A stretch of 64,000 bases of DNA from Ifrita kowaldi (GCA_013398055.1 VZRS01002658.1:109732-173731), one strand, 5' to 3'; positions 1 to 14,900 are shown, counted from the first letter of the stretch. Numbers and translations: made by a program. Notes: a model not told the origin generated them from the letters alone.

Positions 1-3000
1 CTCTGTTGTTAATGTCCTAATGTATGCAGCCTTGTGGTAGGTACAGTAGGCTTGTTTTGGGCTCTACTGTTTCAGTGATCAGCTATATCTTTTATTCTGC
101 ATAACTGTATAACAGAGGAAGATGGAGTTTTAGCTTACCTGAAAGCAGGTACCTCTTGAGGAAATGACATGCTTGAAACTTGCTTCAAACTATAAACTGG
201 GGTTCTCTAATTCCTTAAGAACCCCTCAAAGCAAAAGGCCTGCAGTGGGAGGGGGAGGAAGTGGAATCCTAGGGCTCCCCTAAAGCATCTTTTACTGAAT
301 TCCTTTATATGAAATTTCAGGGGTGATGTTTTTGTTTATTTGTTTGTTTTGTTTCCCACCCACCCCCACACCTTCCAGTGGGAGCTGGCTCACCAGTTTT
401 TTAATTCAGCATAATAGTCATCCACGACCTCCACTAATTCCATCTTTTATCTATATCTGGATGTTTTCCCTCATTTTTGGCATATTAAAATAAAATAAGC
501 TTATGTCTTGTCTTACTAATGAATATTTAGTGTAAACAACAGAAGGAATAACTAACAACTCTGGGAACGAAAGCCAACGGCAGGAATAGACTGTAAGCAT
601 TTCAGTGCTTTGAAGCCAGCCTGTCTATTCAGTGCATCTTTTATTCCTGCAGCACTGAATGCTAAAGAGGACGTGTATAGCCGGGGTTTCTTCTGCAGCT
701 TTCTGTCATTGAGGCTGACAACATACAGGGAACACTGTTAACCGTTGTGCAGTAGGACTTAGCAAGGACTTTGCACTGTTGTAATGTAAGTGGTCTATCT
801 GAGCTTTTAGTAATGAGAAAATGTTTCAAATGTAGTATTTTGAATGGGTTTGTGGGTTTTTTTGCTGGGGTTTATTTGTTGGGTTTGGTTTTTTTTTTTT
901 GTGATTTCATCTCAGCATTATAGGAGAGACAATTTTTTTGTTTTTAAGAAATCTACTAAGCTGATTCCTTATATACCTAAAGCTGAGTAGTTACAGTATT
1001 GAGTAGCATTTTAGAAACAAAAAAGGGTTTTAGAAACAGAAAAATGAATCCACTGTTTTTAACGCTAGCATTGCCATGTCTAGAGTTCTGTCTCTTTTAT
1101 TAGTGGATTCAGGTAAGTGCTCATGTAGCTTTAGCCTTTAACAAGGGGAAAAGTGTTGAACACTAGCGAACAGTTTTTTCTGCTGGATATAAAATGAATA
1201 CTGGAATTAAATGTGTATTTGAGTTGGTCTTAAAACACCCAACTAAAAATTGCTTACTCCTAGTCCAGTGCCATTCTCATGATTTTGCCAGTATTGTCAT
1301 CTCACAACCCCTGTCTAGCAATAGTACTTCTTTTTTCTGAATAGCTTCCTTCTTGTTGAAAATTATTGGGCCTTTAAGTATTCCCTCCCTTAAAAACTTG
1401 AGTGCGTTTGTGAGAACATGAGGGATACAGATTTGTTGTTCTTTCTCTAAAAGAGGTGGGGAAATACAGGCGACACACAGTGAGTACAGTGAACTTTGAT
1501 AGCTCAAGCTACTGAAATTTCAACCTGAGACACACAGAACAACAGTAGCATGAAGTACAAATGAAATACTTTACCCCAGCACCTGTATCCATCTGTCTAT
1601 ACTTAGAAAACACATTGGATTCAGTGTTTATTAAAACCTGAAAACAAACATTCAATGTTTATTAAGATCTTTGCATACTTCCTATGCAAAGAAAAAAAAT
1701 TATTCTTACATTTCCCTTCTTAGTTACGTCTCTAATTCAGGTTAGCAGAACCATAAGGGGCTTGGAGGAGTTACCCACTCCATGATTTAGGTAAGGCAGA
1801 AACAATAGTTACTTGCAGTTTCTGACAGCTGTTTGTCAGAAATGTTCTTGACAAATCCGGATGCTGAGATCCTTTTGTTTTGTTTTCCTGCTAGTTCATG
1901 ATTTGGAGGTGCATATAAGAAAGAAAATGTAAGAATTTGACAGTGTTGTGACAGATGTTTTTAGTAAAAGTAACAGTTTAGCTGATGAAAGGGTTATCCT
2001 GTAGATATCCTGTATCCAATAGAAAATGGATGTTTATGTTCAGTTTTGATCCATTTTTACATGGCACTAATTTTAATTCAAAGGATAATGCTCTTGCTGA
2101 GGGAATCCTGTCAGAAAATGCAGCTTGGATTTGTAATTTCAAAGAAGGAAAATAGATTTACTGTGGAACAAACGAGCAATAAGCATTTTGTGACTACTCC
2201 GGTGAAGGGAAAGGGAGGAAATATTGCCACCTGGTGAGTGATTTGCCTGATTTGGAAAAGAATAAATTACTTCAGCATAGCTGAAGAGGGGGTACAAGAT
2301 GACATTCAGAGTACTGTCAGGAATGCTTGTAAGTCACATCTTTGGATTTTTTGTAGAATATGTGACTGGTATCTGTCCACAGCTACCTTCAGAATGGAAC
2401 AGAAAGCATGGAATGACATCAAGCTGCTAAAGATGTTAATGATCATGAAAGGTTTTTGCTGGAGGATCAGATTGATTAGTGCTGAATTGAGGTTTTTGAC
2501 CCTGTGAACCATCAGTGGACTGGAATTATAACAGGATATAAAGCTGCTTAATTCATCATAGTTTAGAGGCAGAATTAATACATGCCCTGTAGGCTTGGCA
2601 CAGTGTCATCAGGGCATCAGAAGTGGCAGAAAATACAGAGATAGAAGCTGATGGGGAGCGGGGGGGAACTAGAAGAAAAAAGAGACCCAGGATTTGGTCA
2701 TCTGGATTCGAGCTCTTTGCTCAATATGTTCTCCAGATGGATTAAAGGATTTATGGTACTTGCATCTTACATCTTGTAACCATCTAGAGCTTAGGTTTGG
2801 CTATAGAAATACAAGTATATTGTAACATTTCAGCTGGCTGTTGTCAAATACTGGTTAAATACCCTGTCTGCACATTAGCTGCTAAGGTACAAAAGTACTT
2901 TGATCAAAGAAAGTTTGCATTTTTATTCCATATTTTGGAAATACTACCTTTTTTTCCCCCCTCTTCTGAGATCTGTGGTTACTTTTAGAAAAGTTTCAAA

Positions 3001-5621
3001 GCAGAAACTAGTAGGTGGCTGAAGTAGAATTGGCTTCTGAATTATAGCCAGCAGTGCTCCTGTGCATTTCCCAAATTCAATTCAAATACTTTCTCAGACT
3101 TCGAGAGGCAGCTGCCATTCTACAGTTCTGAAACAGAGTTGAAGTCTATGTTAAGCATGGCTGGTTATTTCTCCATGTAGTGTCCCGTGTATTACCTGTA
3201 GGATTTGTGCCTTGAAATTAAACCATGGCTTGAACTTGAAAATGTAAGGTCTGTGGTGAAGATACAGTTACTAGACAGGATTATGTTTTCAGGTAAAGGT
3301 TTAACACTGCTTGATACATAACTTTAGAAGATATTCTTGTCAGCGTGTATTTTTGTTTGCTGAGAAGTGTCTGGCTCTACAGCTTTGGTAGAAGGAGTTT
3401 TCATTCTTCAGTCTGTCTTTGTGGCTTGGAAGGTAGATGGGAAGTTTGTAAAGAAGAAAGATGAAGTAAATTCTTAGTCATACCCTATACAAAAGCAGTG
3501 GTTTTGTGACCTTACTTACAAAGGTACCACACAGCAGCTTCCTGTTGGGCAGGTGGACAGTGATGCAGTTTGATGGGCACAGGTTAAAATGAATCTTCTG
3601 AAACATTTGCAAATACCATCAAATGTAAATGTATGGGTTATTGATGACTACCTATGCCAACCTTAAATATCCCAGAAATATTTCCGTTACTTTTGTTCTG
3701 AAGCAAAGCACTGGTGGCACCTTGTCACTCTGAATCAATGCAAATCACTGCTCTGTCTAGCAGAGAGGTAGGTTTTTATTGCAAGCACTGATGTTTTTAC
3801 TAAAGGACTATTGCAGGCAATGACAGAACACTTGTCACAACTATAAAACATTTTTATGTGTGCTCAGAGCTGAGTTAAACTGTGTCTATAGATCAGTGGT
3901 TTACAGCCTCAAATACGCTATGAAGATAAAATACATACTTACTTTTGTGAATCAGATCCAAGATGTTAAACTTCATAAAAGTTTGAGAGAAGCAGCTATT
4001 TATAGATGTGGCTGCAGTGTCTCTGAATCAGATGTATCTTGTTTTCCCATTCCAAAGATTTAAATATTTAAAAAATGTACATAAAATATGAAAGGAAAAT
4101 TTTGTGTATCCACTTTCATCACAGCTTTAAAAAATTAATTGCTTTCTCCCGTTTTCTTTTTTTCCTTATTTTTAAATCTAGCCATTACATTTAGTTCAGA
4201 AACCTTGGGTTTAGAAGTCAAGCAAAATGTAACCTTACAAAACCAATGCACATTTTGATACAAATTTTATCTTTCAAAATCTTTTAGGGTTTGTGATAGC
4301 AATGTGTCTAACTATGTGGAGATGGATGTCTACCTAGTTTTTACATGGGTGAGTGAGAATAAAGATTTCTAGAGAAAATGAGTGGAAATTGAAGAAGTGG
4401 GAAATCCACTTGGTCTGACCCAGTGTGCAAGGTGCCTAGTGATGCAACTTCTCTTCCTAGCAAACTAATTTGGTGATGGAAACCATCCTGGACTTTTTAC
4501 GATCTTCTGAAACACAGCATTCTGTCATCTTTGCAGTTGTTCTCTGCACAGGCAGGCTGCTTAGTGGCATTGACTATTGAATGTGCTGTTCCTGTTTCTG
4601 GCTGCTTGTGGCTTGGGGCAAGCAGGGAGCAATGTTTCTGGCTCAGGAAATTGGCATCTACGTTGGCTGAAACCCTGCGTCTGTCCCAGCCTGGTCCCTA
4701 ATTCTGATGAGCACCATCTGCAAGCTGTGTAATGAGCCAGAGGGGCTCTAATGATGTGACAGTCTGCTAGTACTGAACTGTAAATGGCATCCTGATGCTT
4801 TAGCAGTGGAAGGGTGACTCTTAATGAAATTGGCCCCTGCGGTATCTCAGGCAAACAAAGCTGTAACTTTTTAATGACTTCCTGAAGATGGGTCATGTTT
4901 TTATAATTATTTCCATCTCTGAATATACAGGAGTATCATTCCATTTTGGTCCCAAAGGGATTTACTGTTTTCTCCCAGCAATTGCTTAGCAGTTGGGATT
5001 GCCATGTCCTTTGTGTTTATTTTAGTCATCATAGACATAAATGTTTTTTGCCCTTATTATTTCTGTGCTATTTGGCTATCAGTAAGTGCATTTGCAGCAT
5101 TTCAGCTGATATTTATTAATGACAGAACACACAGTCTGACCTACTTTTCACCACAGTGAGTGTAACCCCTTGAAAGAGAAATGAGAAAACTGCCAGAAAT
5201 ACTGATAAAAATTACTCAGAAAAGACTATATGATCAAATACTATTGAATAATATTGTAAAGTTGTATTACTGAATCTACTGAAAAACAGATTGGTTTATA
5301 TAAACATATGTGCTATTCAGAAGGCAGGGAAAACAGCAAACGTTTCTTTGATCAAATCAAAAATTACAGGGTTTTTTCATATTAGAAAATTATTTTCCAT
5401 GCTCTTAAATAGTATGATTTTAGTGTGATCTTAGGGTAAACTTCTTGTAGTTACCTTAAGAAGACTTTGTATCATGGTCATTCAACAAATAGAGAAAGTT
5501 TAAATCTTTAAGAGAAATCTAAGAGAGAGTATGATTTGTAAAAGATCGTTTTCTGGTTTTTTTCCTGCTGTTCAGTTCTGCCACATTGGTGCAAAACAAA
5601 CAGTTCCTCTGCTCTTCACCC

Positions 5622-5666
5622 NNNNNNNNNNNNNNNNNNNNNNNNNNNNNNNNNNNNNNNNNNNNN
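5622..5666. other. assembly gap (45 N)
   Basis: A run of 45 undetermined bases between a CCC run and a C/A-rich low-complexity tract. Any open frame crossing it is an artefact. Confidence 0.99.
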
Positions 5667-7125
5667 AAAACCCAGCAACCAAACCAAAAGAAAAACCCAA
5701 CTACCAAAAAAGCCCCCCACACGTTCATTTCCTCTCTGGTGCTGTTGTATTGTAGATGCTTGTCCATTACTTTCCCACACACTATACCACCTCCAGGGAG
5801 CCTTTGTCAGAGGTGATTTAAAAAGCCATAAGCAGAAGGACTGGTACTTCACTTCGTGCAGGTTATTGGATATCTTGCATGTTCCTTTGTGTCACTGTGT
5901 GCAGGAATGCTTGCTGGGCAGCGCAGCCAGGCTTCTTGTAAACACCAGTTGCAACATGTGTGAAGAAAAATGATGGTAAGATTGAAGGTACTGGCATCTC
6001 TTCTCAGCCTTGCCCCCCTTCCTGTGCTTTGGTCTCTTACAGTGGTTGCAACTCAGGAGTGTATGAAATAACTTTTTATTTATATTCATTGGTAAAAGAA
6101 ATTAAAATGACAAGATATTTATATGTAATGAAACCCCAAAAACATGTTCTCACCCTCCTGGGATTAACTGGACATCTCTGGGCACTTGTGTTTTAGCCTT
6201 CATGGTCCTGACTGTCAGAAGCATTTGACTCCCAAGCTAGATACTGCAAAAGCTGAGAAGACAGTCCTCTGAGCAGGTGTAGACTCTGAAGAGTGCATTT
6301 TCTTCTGGAGGTGGAGAGAAATTTTGGAAAGCTTTAGGTTTGCTGTCTGATAGAAATTACTAAATTTGGATTCATCTGTCCTTTAGTTATAGGCATTGTG
6401 GAAAATTTAGAAGTCTCAGACACATTAGTAAATGCATTTTATCCAAAGATAAGGGGTGGAAAAGAAGATTACAGTTGCTTTCACAGCAATGTTCTATGCC
6501 ATTCGCTTGTAAGGAGAGAAAAATACCACAAATCGTTGTGAAGGCTGATGAAGTAGATTTTGTTTTGAAACTGGTGATTCTGCAATATATGCTTGGCTGT
6601 GACTTTTTAAGTAGCAGAGAGTAGTTATTTCAAGAAGACTGGCAAAATTTCTGCACATTTTGCTGACCATTCCAAGTGGAGAAAGAAAATCAGAATATGA
6701 ATAGTACCTAATTTGTCTTTATCTGAGAACTCCGTCACTTTTAAATTGCACATCAGCTCTCAAGATGTTTTTTGTTTTGTAAACAGTCACCTGGTGGATG
6801 TCTGTTTTCTTACAATTTTACAGTTCTTGTACATTATTGTAGGGGAGCATGCCTGCTCCTCGGTCAAATGTGTATACATGTTCCCTCAGCTTCTCTCTAG
6901 CAGTTGTCTAGATGGATATTCAGCTTATCAAATTCTGAAGTTTTCAAAAAACTGAGGCCATAATATAGTTTACTTTATAGTGGCTTATGCAACTTCTGTG
7001 GTGTCTTTCTGATTTTTTTGGGGAGCTTTATAAACATGGTTGCTTACTGTTTTCCCTCAGGTAAGGTGGATGCTTGTTTTGGTAGAGCTATAGTCAAACC
7101 TCTGTTTTAATAGACCTATTTTATA

Positions 7126-8060
7126 ATTACAGAATTGTGGAATAATTAATGTTTGAGAGGACCTCAGCTCATCTAGCCCAACCTCCTGATCAAAGCAGGG
7201 CAAGATGTGAGGTCACACCAGGCTCGAGTCTTGAAAAACTTCATTGGTGGAGGCTGTGCAACATGTCTGGACAGCTTCCTCCGCTGGTGGATGATTCTCG
7301 TGGTGGAAATGTTTTTCCTTGTATCGATTCTGATCCTTTCATTTTAACTTGCACCTACTGGCTCTTGTCATCCTACCCTGCACCAGTATGAAGGGCCCAG
7401 CTCCTCAGTGCCTCCCTGGAGGTCCTGTGAGGCCCTCCCAAAACCATGTCTTCTCCAGGCTGACAAGCCCTGGCTGTGCAGCCTCTCTTTAGAGGATGAG
7501 TCCCTGCCAGCTTCATCGCTTCCTCCTGGACTCGTCTCTTTGTTGTACTGGGGGGCTCAAAGCCCTGCAGTGTTCTGGATGTGGTCTGGTGAATGCTGTT
7601 GGGAGGGGGATAAACTCTTCCCTTGACTGACCAGCCATGTCCCTGCTGATGGAGCCCATATGGCTGGTGGCCCTTTCTGCTGCCCACCAGCAACTCCATG
7701 GCTTCTTCCAGAGAGCTGCTCCAGCCCAGCAGTCCCCAGGCTGTGTCGTTGCAGGGGGTTGCTTCTTTACGGGTGCAGGACTTTGTCTTTGCCCTCACTG
7801 CATTTCATAAGATCCCCATTGGTTCATTCTCCCAGCCTGTCATGGTCCCTCTCGGTGGAAGTCCTGCACATACCAGCTGCTATCCCCAGGGTGGTGTCAT
7901 CTGCAAACTTGATAAGTGTTCACTCTTCCAGAGCATTAGTTAAGGTGTTGAGCAGCACTGGTCCTGTGGTACACCCTTGCAATATGCAAGATGACTTTAA
8001 ATACTGACTTTAACTCGATCACCAAGCCTAAGTTTAATCCATCTGTCAGATGGCATGGCT
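7126..8060 (-). mobile_element. CR1 LINE fragment (antisense to ZDHHC2)
   Basis: The + strand shows, in order, the reverse complements of familiar avian CR1 3'-region blocks: GAATTGTGGAATAATTAATG, 'acctcagctcatctagcccaac', a 'gacaagccctggctgtgcagc' block, 'cagcctgtcatggtccctc' and 'gtgtcatctgcaaacttgata'. Together they indicate about 0.9 kb of an old CR1 on the - strand. The lower edge is clear; the upper edge is approximate. No intact reverse transcriptase frame. Confidence 0.85.
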
Positions 8061-8905
8061 GTTTGGCTTTTCCATAGGAGTTGCCTTGTGCCTTCTGCTT
8101 CAAGACCAGCCTTGTGCAATCATTCTTATTAGGAAAACAAGAGTGGATGAGAGTCCTATGTATCTACTGTCCTGTTGTAGGCACCAGTGTATTACAGCTT
8201 GTAGAATGCTGGATGGATAAATCTGTGATGGAGTGGTTTGGGTGAAAAGAGGTTTTGATCACTCAGGAGTTTCTGATCTCTCTGAGGCACCTGTTGTGGG
8301 ATGGTTACTTTTAAATAATGTGACCAAGAGTGGAAAATGCAGTCCGTGATCTGTGATACCTGTGTGCTCCCTTCCATGCCTGACATACTTGCCCTTTCTC
8401 ACTCTTATTATCCCCAAATCTTGTAATCCGCAGGCAATTTCTTGAAGGAAATGCAACTTTAGTCTAATTTCAGATTTTATGCTTTGGAAATCTAATGTAT
8501 TGCCAAGTATTGCTGGCAAAAGCAGTTCTGGAGTCTGATACCTCCTCTTCAAGAGCAGAACATAAAGAGTGAAACCTGTACAACCACCGTTAAAAGAAAT
8601 AACTGCTCTTCAGAGATGGCTTTTCTTGGATTAAACTTTGGCAGCTTCAGATAGATGGAGATCCTAGTTCTCAGGAAATGAGCCTGGGAAGAGGAGCCAA
8701 AAAACCTTATAAGCAATTGATATTGTGTACCTATTCTTGTGATAAATGTAGACAGCATAAAAGCTTGATAGTGTGTGACCTTAAATGTGTATTGTTTGAT
8801 GATTACTCTTCCATCTTTGGTTGAAAAAAAATTTTTTAAATACTGAGTTACATTATATTCTATTTAAACATTAATTTTTACTATTTGATTTTTTCTTTTT
8901 TTCAG

Positions 8906-8932
8906 TGACAATGACAAATATTGGAGAAAAAG
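8906..8932 (+). CDS. ZDHHC2: ZDHHC2 exon 2 (27-nt microexon)
   Basis: The acceptor is a T-rich tract ending in CAG and the donor is AAG/GTAAGA. It encodes (V)TMTNIGEK, matching human VSMENTGEQ, in the luminal loop after membrane segment 1. It starts at codon position 2 and ends at position 1, so its 27 nt can be skipped without changing frame. The first base of the V codon comes from exon 1, outside the window. Too short to be found without homology. Confidence 0.88.
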
Positions 8933-11900
8933 GTAAGATTTTTATTAGACATTTATAGATGTAATTCATATATCAGAGTAGAACAGTAGTTTACTAGTAG
9001 AATTGAGAGACACTCTAACTTAAAACAGTTGGATATGTATTTTTTCTGTTCTTCAGCTCCTTTTATTATCCTACTGTTCCTGAATATTGCTTTAGCCATT
9101 ACAAATAGAGATGAGAAAAATTAGAATTTTTTTACTCTTCTCACTGGCTTTCCGATGTGTCAACTAAAACAATCCTTATATTGTAGTTTTAAAAAAATTT
9201 ATTCATAATACAGAAAGCTGTTGTAAAAGCAGGACTTCTAGAGATGAGCCGTGTATTTGTGCAGATGCAACATACTTAAATGGGCGGTGATTTTATCCTG
9301 CATTTTCTTTTTAATGTATTTAAAGAAACAGAATCCTTCAGATATGTAGCCTTGTCAGAATATAATAAAACTGCCTAGTTAGCAGTCACTACAGTTCCGA
9401 CCCTGAGGCTGTAGCATGTTTAGATTGTTTGTCCAGATGCTATTTTTATACTGCAGCACAACGTGGAAGTGTAAAGTGTGGGGCTGCAGAGCTTTTGGAG
9501 GAAGGGCTTTTTATGTTTGTTTAATTCCAGCAGATTTTGTTGAATCATTGGCAACTCCCTCACTTAGAAAATGTGTTTGTCAATTAAGAAACATTTGCTT
9601 GAAAAACCTTTTTTCAGTTCAGTGATCTCATCCTCCATATGAGTGTATAAGTGTTATCTGCAGACTTCGATTTTGTTTCTTGCTGCTCCATAGTCTGTGA
9701 GAGGGGAAAAAAAGTGAGTTGATAGGCATTGCTCACAAACCACTTTAAAATTATCAGCAAAATGTATTGGGGAACGTTAAATTTCCTTTTTTTCACTCAA
9801 AGCCTTGGTGGGCTTCAGCCAGTCAGAAGAAACTTACCCTGGCTGCACTTCTTCCCTAAGATTTTTCAGGAGTGAAAACTGGACAAATGGGGCTCAGACA
9901 TGCTACAGGTTGCCTTAGATTTCCAGGCAACTGTAGCTGTGCTAGCTAGCTGTCAATGGGCTGCCTTCAAGCAAGTGATACACCATTTGGGTTGGGATTC
10001 GTTTTGTTTGGTTGAGTCGTGGTTTTTTTGGTTGGTTAGTTTGGGGTTTTTTTCCAGAAAACGTGCAAAATAGAAGAATTTCTGCCAGGGAGCAGCAGAC
10101 AGCTCTTTTTTAACTGTCTCAAGGGAAACAAAGTTCTTGAGTTGGACTCTCAACACCCACAGGCGCGGTGGAGCAGCTGGGTAGCCTGGAGTCTCCATAA
10201 CAGTGCAGGGAAACTGATGGGTAGATAACCTGGGAGGAGTGACCAGTCAGGACCTGGGCCAGGCTGGAGAACTGAGGTTCAAGATCAGACAAGATGAGCT
10301 CAAGTCTTGTTCAGACTTCAAAGGGAAAACTTTGGATAATGTCTTTAAGGCATTAGTTTTGGGGGGGGGTTTTTAATATATGAACAATTTTCTTGTCAGT
10401 CAGTTACTGGGGGTTTTTTTGCATCAGTAAAATACTTAATGCAGATCAGTAAGTGCATCATGTACAGAGCTGAGGTGACTTGTCCTACTTTTCTCTCACT
10501 ATATGCCATGAATACACTGTTGTTTAAAAAAATACTGATTTTGTTTGAGTAAATCAAGGTTTTTTGGAGTCAATAGAAATGTTCTGATAAAAGTGTAGAC
10601 TGTCCCTGTCCAGATGCTTGTGCCATAACAGGATGGTGATTTACTGTATTGTGCTTTGTGTGGAGTCCAGTTCTATTGCTTATATATGCTGATGAGATTT
10701 TTCTTTCAGTTTACAGACATGGCATATGACTCTTTGCCCTTATCATTCCAAAAGCTTTGTGCAGAATCACTCCTCTGATTCTGTTAGCTTTTGTTTATTA
10801 TTTTTAAGTGCTTCATGAATAAGAGTAAATATTTGCAATGTTGCTGCTGTTTGAATAAACAAACTTCAACACTGAAAGTATTTAGACAGTTTTACTTTAG
10901 AGGCAAAATTGCAGAAAGTAAGAACGTACTGGACAACTGTTCCTGCATTTATATGCACCGTCATGCATGTGTTATAAAGAATTCTCCAGCACTGAATAAT
11001 ACTACGTATAAAAATACCCAGGAGCTGACCATACAAGGGCAATATTTTGGACAGTGTAGTGAAAGTACACAGGTTTCCCATTATGACGTTTTTTGATGAT
11101 CTTCTGAATTTGTAGAAGAATACTCTTTTCTTGTCATTAGAGTAATTATTCAGGGGATTATGAGTTTATGATTTGCTATTTACTGTGGTGAATTGCTTAC
11201 TAGAGTGAGAGCTTTTAAATGGAAATACCTATCAACCTATGGCAGACTCTTTGGAAAAGTTACTGTTGCCTTCTGTATTCTGGTAAAACAGCTCAGCGTG
11301 GTAAATGTTGATTCTCGTATATTAAAAAACATAAGAATAAATGTTGCCTGGCTGTGAAGAATATAAAGTAGTGAATGAACAATTGAATTTAAAGGACTGC
11401 AGGTTTTAAAAAAGACCCAACTGTCCTCCCTCCTAAAATGTAGGAAAACAATTAACTGGATATGGCCACTGCTCAGGTGTCATGTGCATATTCACCACAA
11501 GGCTCCCCTCACTCTTGTCATTGTTTAGATGCCTTTACTTCCTTTGGGGATTGGGGCTTTTTCTGGGGGGAGGCAAAGTGGGGGTTTGCGTAGCTACCGG
11601 TCTCCGTACATGGTTTTTAAAGCTAAAAGGCAGAGATGCATAATTTAATTAGGATTTAACAAATGTGTAAGGGAGACCGTTGGCTAAATAATTATGGGTC
11701 TTTAATAGGCTATTAATCATTTTCCTCAAACTTTTCTATGTAGACTGTATCTTGACTTTCCTCACACAGTTTGTATTTGTCTTACGTAAAAGTTGCAGTG
11801 CAATATTTTTGTTGCAAAGCTTTTCCAGAGCCTCTGTATTTACATCTGTTAGAGAACTATCTGTGATGCCTACAGGCACTGTTTGTAAGTACTCCGGTAT

Positions 11901-14900
11901 CACTGGTCTGTTTGTATTAATTCTGTTCCCTTCTGATTTTAGTTGTGTGCCTGGTTGCTTACCACATATTTTTCATGCTGTTCATCTGGTCATATTGGAA
12001 AACAATCTTTACGCTACCAATGAATCCTTCAAAAGAAGTAAGATAAACTTAACTTCTGTTTATGAAATAGCTTAGTCAAATGCCTGATTCTGTAGTGTTT
12101 GAATAACTTAGTCTCTGATCTCATGTAGTTTTACACTGTGTAAAAAACCACACATGGCAGTTACAGCTTCTTAGTAGGAATCAGATTACAATCAGTGGAG
12201 TGACCAAGACAAAAAAAATAGTGCTTTCTCTAAGTTTTAAAGGGTTTTTTTAATAGATATTTTAAAATGAGATATTTATGGTAGAAGAAAAAATCCTGTC
12301 TACTTGAAAAATATGAGTTATTTGAACTAGCAGCCTAAATCTTTGCCATGGGAATATCAAACTTTTATGTGGGCAAAATTTTATTTCCCTGTATTTAAGA
12401 CTTATATTTCCTGTCAGCATCTGTCTGTTGTCCTCTGAATTAAAGCTTCTTCCCCATCTGTTTTGGTATGAAGGAACCTGTGGATTGTGGTAGGAGTGCA
12501 CATTGATGGTGGGAAGCCACAGCTGGCTAAGCAGGAAGGGAGCTAGTAAAGAACAGCCACATGAAAAAAGAGGTCTGCAGAGGTTTTCCATCAATGGCCC
12601 TGATGGAAATTCTGCCCATGCAGCTGTTTACAGCTAGCACAACTTTTTGGCCTCTTCCATTCTGTCTTCGTACAGAAACCCCAAAGTCCTCAGTAGGTGC
12701 TGTGTCACACAACCTCTGAGGTCAGGAGGAATCATGCTATGGCTGCTCTGTAGTTGGAAATACCCACAAAGCAAACACTTAACTTTGGCATGGAGTCAAC
12801 TCTTGCTGCTCTGAGTACCATGTCAACCTAAAATGAATAGCTTGTGATTTCTGCTGTCTGTTGTGCAGAGGTTCTTTCTGAATAGTTTTCATTCACTATT
12901 AAGATACGTAATTGTGGACGCAAGTAGATAATTCAAACTAATTGCCATCTTCACTGGAGTTCACGCTGCAGTCTTTACTACAGCCTGCAAAATAAATTAG
13001 AAACCTATTTCATTTGGTAATTACATAGCAAAATGTATGCATGTATATGGTGACTGTAGTGATAATTAGAAGGGCTTTCAAATCATTGTGCTGATGCCAA
13101 TAGAAGCATTTTGACAAATCCTGCTGATTATAGTACAATTCCAAAGCCCTCATATGATGCTACTGGAGAACTTCAAATGGGGTAGGAAAAGTATTGAAGT
13201 TGAGTAGTAGAAAGCAATGTGTGGTGTTCCTGTGTTCTTTGGATTTACATGGTGTTGCTGGCAGTAAGTGACATCTTCGTTGTTCCATGTCTTTTTCCTA
13301 TTTTACTAGAGCAGTATTTTAAAAATTTAATTAGGGTGTTTTGTAATGTTAAATTACTGCTTGGCTTCCATTTTATAGGATGAAGTCTGTAAATAGAAAA
13401 AGATCTGTGTTCAAGTGAACTGAACTAGCAAATACTCGTTTGAAGACTGAAAAATGGATAAAACTTTTGCATTTTGTTTCCACAAATACTGCAGCTGGTG
13501 CAAACAACACAGCTTTCTTTTTAAGATTATTTCAAACTTTTACACGTGAAGTAGATTTTGAGGGACTTTGCTGTAGTGTGTGCCATTCTATACTTGTGCC
13601 TACCAGCTTTATACAAGCACTGCGTGACGATGGGAGTGAAAATGGTTTCCCAGGCACAAAGGTTTTGGATGTAGGACTACTCTGAGGAACAGTAAAAAAA
13701 AAAATGGAACTGTAGCTCTGTTTACATCAAACAAGCATTTAAAAAAAAGTAATCTGAACTAAGTTTCCGCAGTGAGAAATCATATGTATCCCAATATAAA
13801 TTAACTCAGATGTTGGTAGGAGTGTGTTCTTGCAAGAGAAAAAAAAATGGTGGCCTGAGAAACTCAGGCTTAACAGTGAATATCCAGCTTCAGCTGGAAG
13901 ACTGAGAGCTTTGTCAGGAAGTGTGGAGTGGTGCCTTCTCTATGGAAGTGAGAATAGGCTCCTAACTGCATGTTTCTGGCTGCTTTTTTATTTTTATGTG
14001 CATCACTTTCTTTTAGGGAAAAAATCAATATTATTGTAATGACTAGCCTTCCTGTAAAACTTAAATGCTGTGCAGAGGGCTTCTGTTTCTGGCACAGGTT
14101 AGAGACAGCTCTTCCTTCCAAATGTGGTCTTCTTTCCAAAGGTGATTTTGTATTGTCGTTCTCTGATGGAGATACCAAAGACTTCTGCCTGTTTCTAGAA
14201 GCTGCAGTGACAGAGCGGGATATGTTGCTGTGTTGCAGAGGACTTCAGAGTTTTAAGAAATTTGTACTTCTTCATGTATACTAAGCATCTCTTTCAGTAA
14301 TTTTTACCTTTTCAGCACTTGCTAGAACCATGCTTGTTATTGTTTTGGGCAGGGACAGAAGCTGGCATTTTACTCAGGAAGATAATCAAGATACGGTTAT
14401 TTTGCCATACAGGACACCCATCTCTTCCTTCTCTCAGCCAGTCTCTAAAGTAAAAATATATCCTAACACCTGCATGAAGAGAACAGCAGTGACAAAGGAT
14501 AAAAGGGAAAATGCCAGACACCAGAAGAGAAAAAAAGCTGTCTTTTCTGCTGTTACTAGTAGGGCATTTTCTTTCAGTTAAACACTGACAGCCCTAAGTT
14601 ATATTCACTAGTCAATATCTGGCATTACAGAAGTAAATTAACTGACCTTTCAGGGGAATGATAAGCTCTTGATCCTTCTCTTGAAGAATGTTACTTAATA
14701 CTTCTAGAAGCATTCAGCATTGCATCAATACCAAATCATAAGTATTTTTAATTCTGCCTTCAGTTGCCATAAAATAAATCAGTTGTTGTGCGAACACTGG
14801 GTTATTTGCTGTAATACCCTGTACATGTTGCTAATCCATCTTTATATAATGAATATTTATTCCTCTTTACACATCTACAGTTATGTATTTAACTTGGAAT

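Larger units (their letters stand above)
1..8905 (+). other. ZDHHC2: ZDHHC2 intron 1 (partial)
   Basis: No exon recognised. AT-rich intron with T/G low-complexity tracts (around 330-355 and 850-900), an assembly gap at 5622-5666 and a CR1 fragment near 7126-8060. Exon 1 and the promoter, expected to be GC-rich, are not in the window. Confidence 0.8.

Noticed and set aside
4561..4896. Minus-strand 111-codon open frame in intron 1
   Set aside because: No recognisable domain, no splice-linked partner and no nearby promoter; it fits a chance frame.
5519..5852. Several frames crossing the N run
   Set aside because: They exist only because undetermined bases contain no stop codons.
7373..7798. 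Minus-strand 141-codon open frame
   Set aside because: It lies inside the CR1 fragment; no RT motif, and the overlapping opposite-strand frames come from the same repeat.
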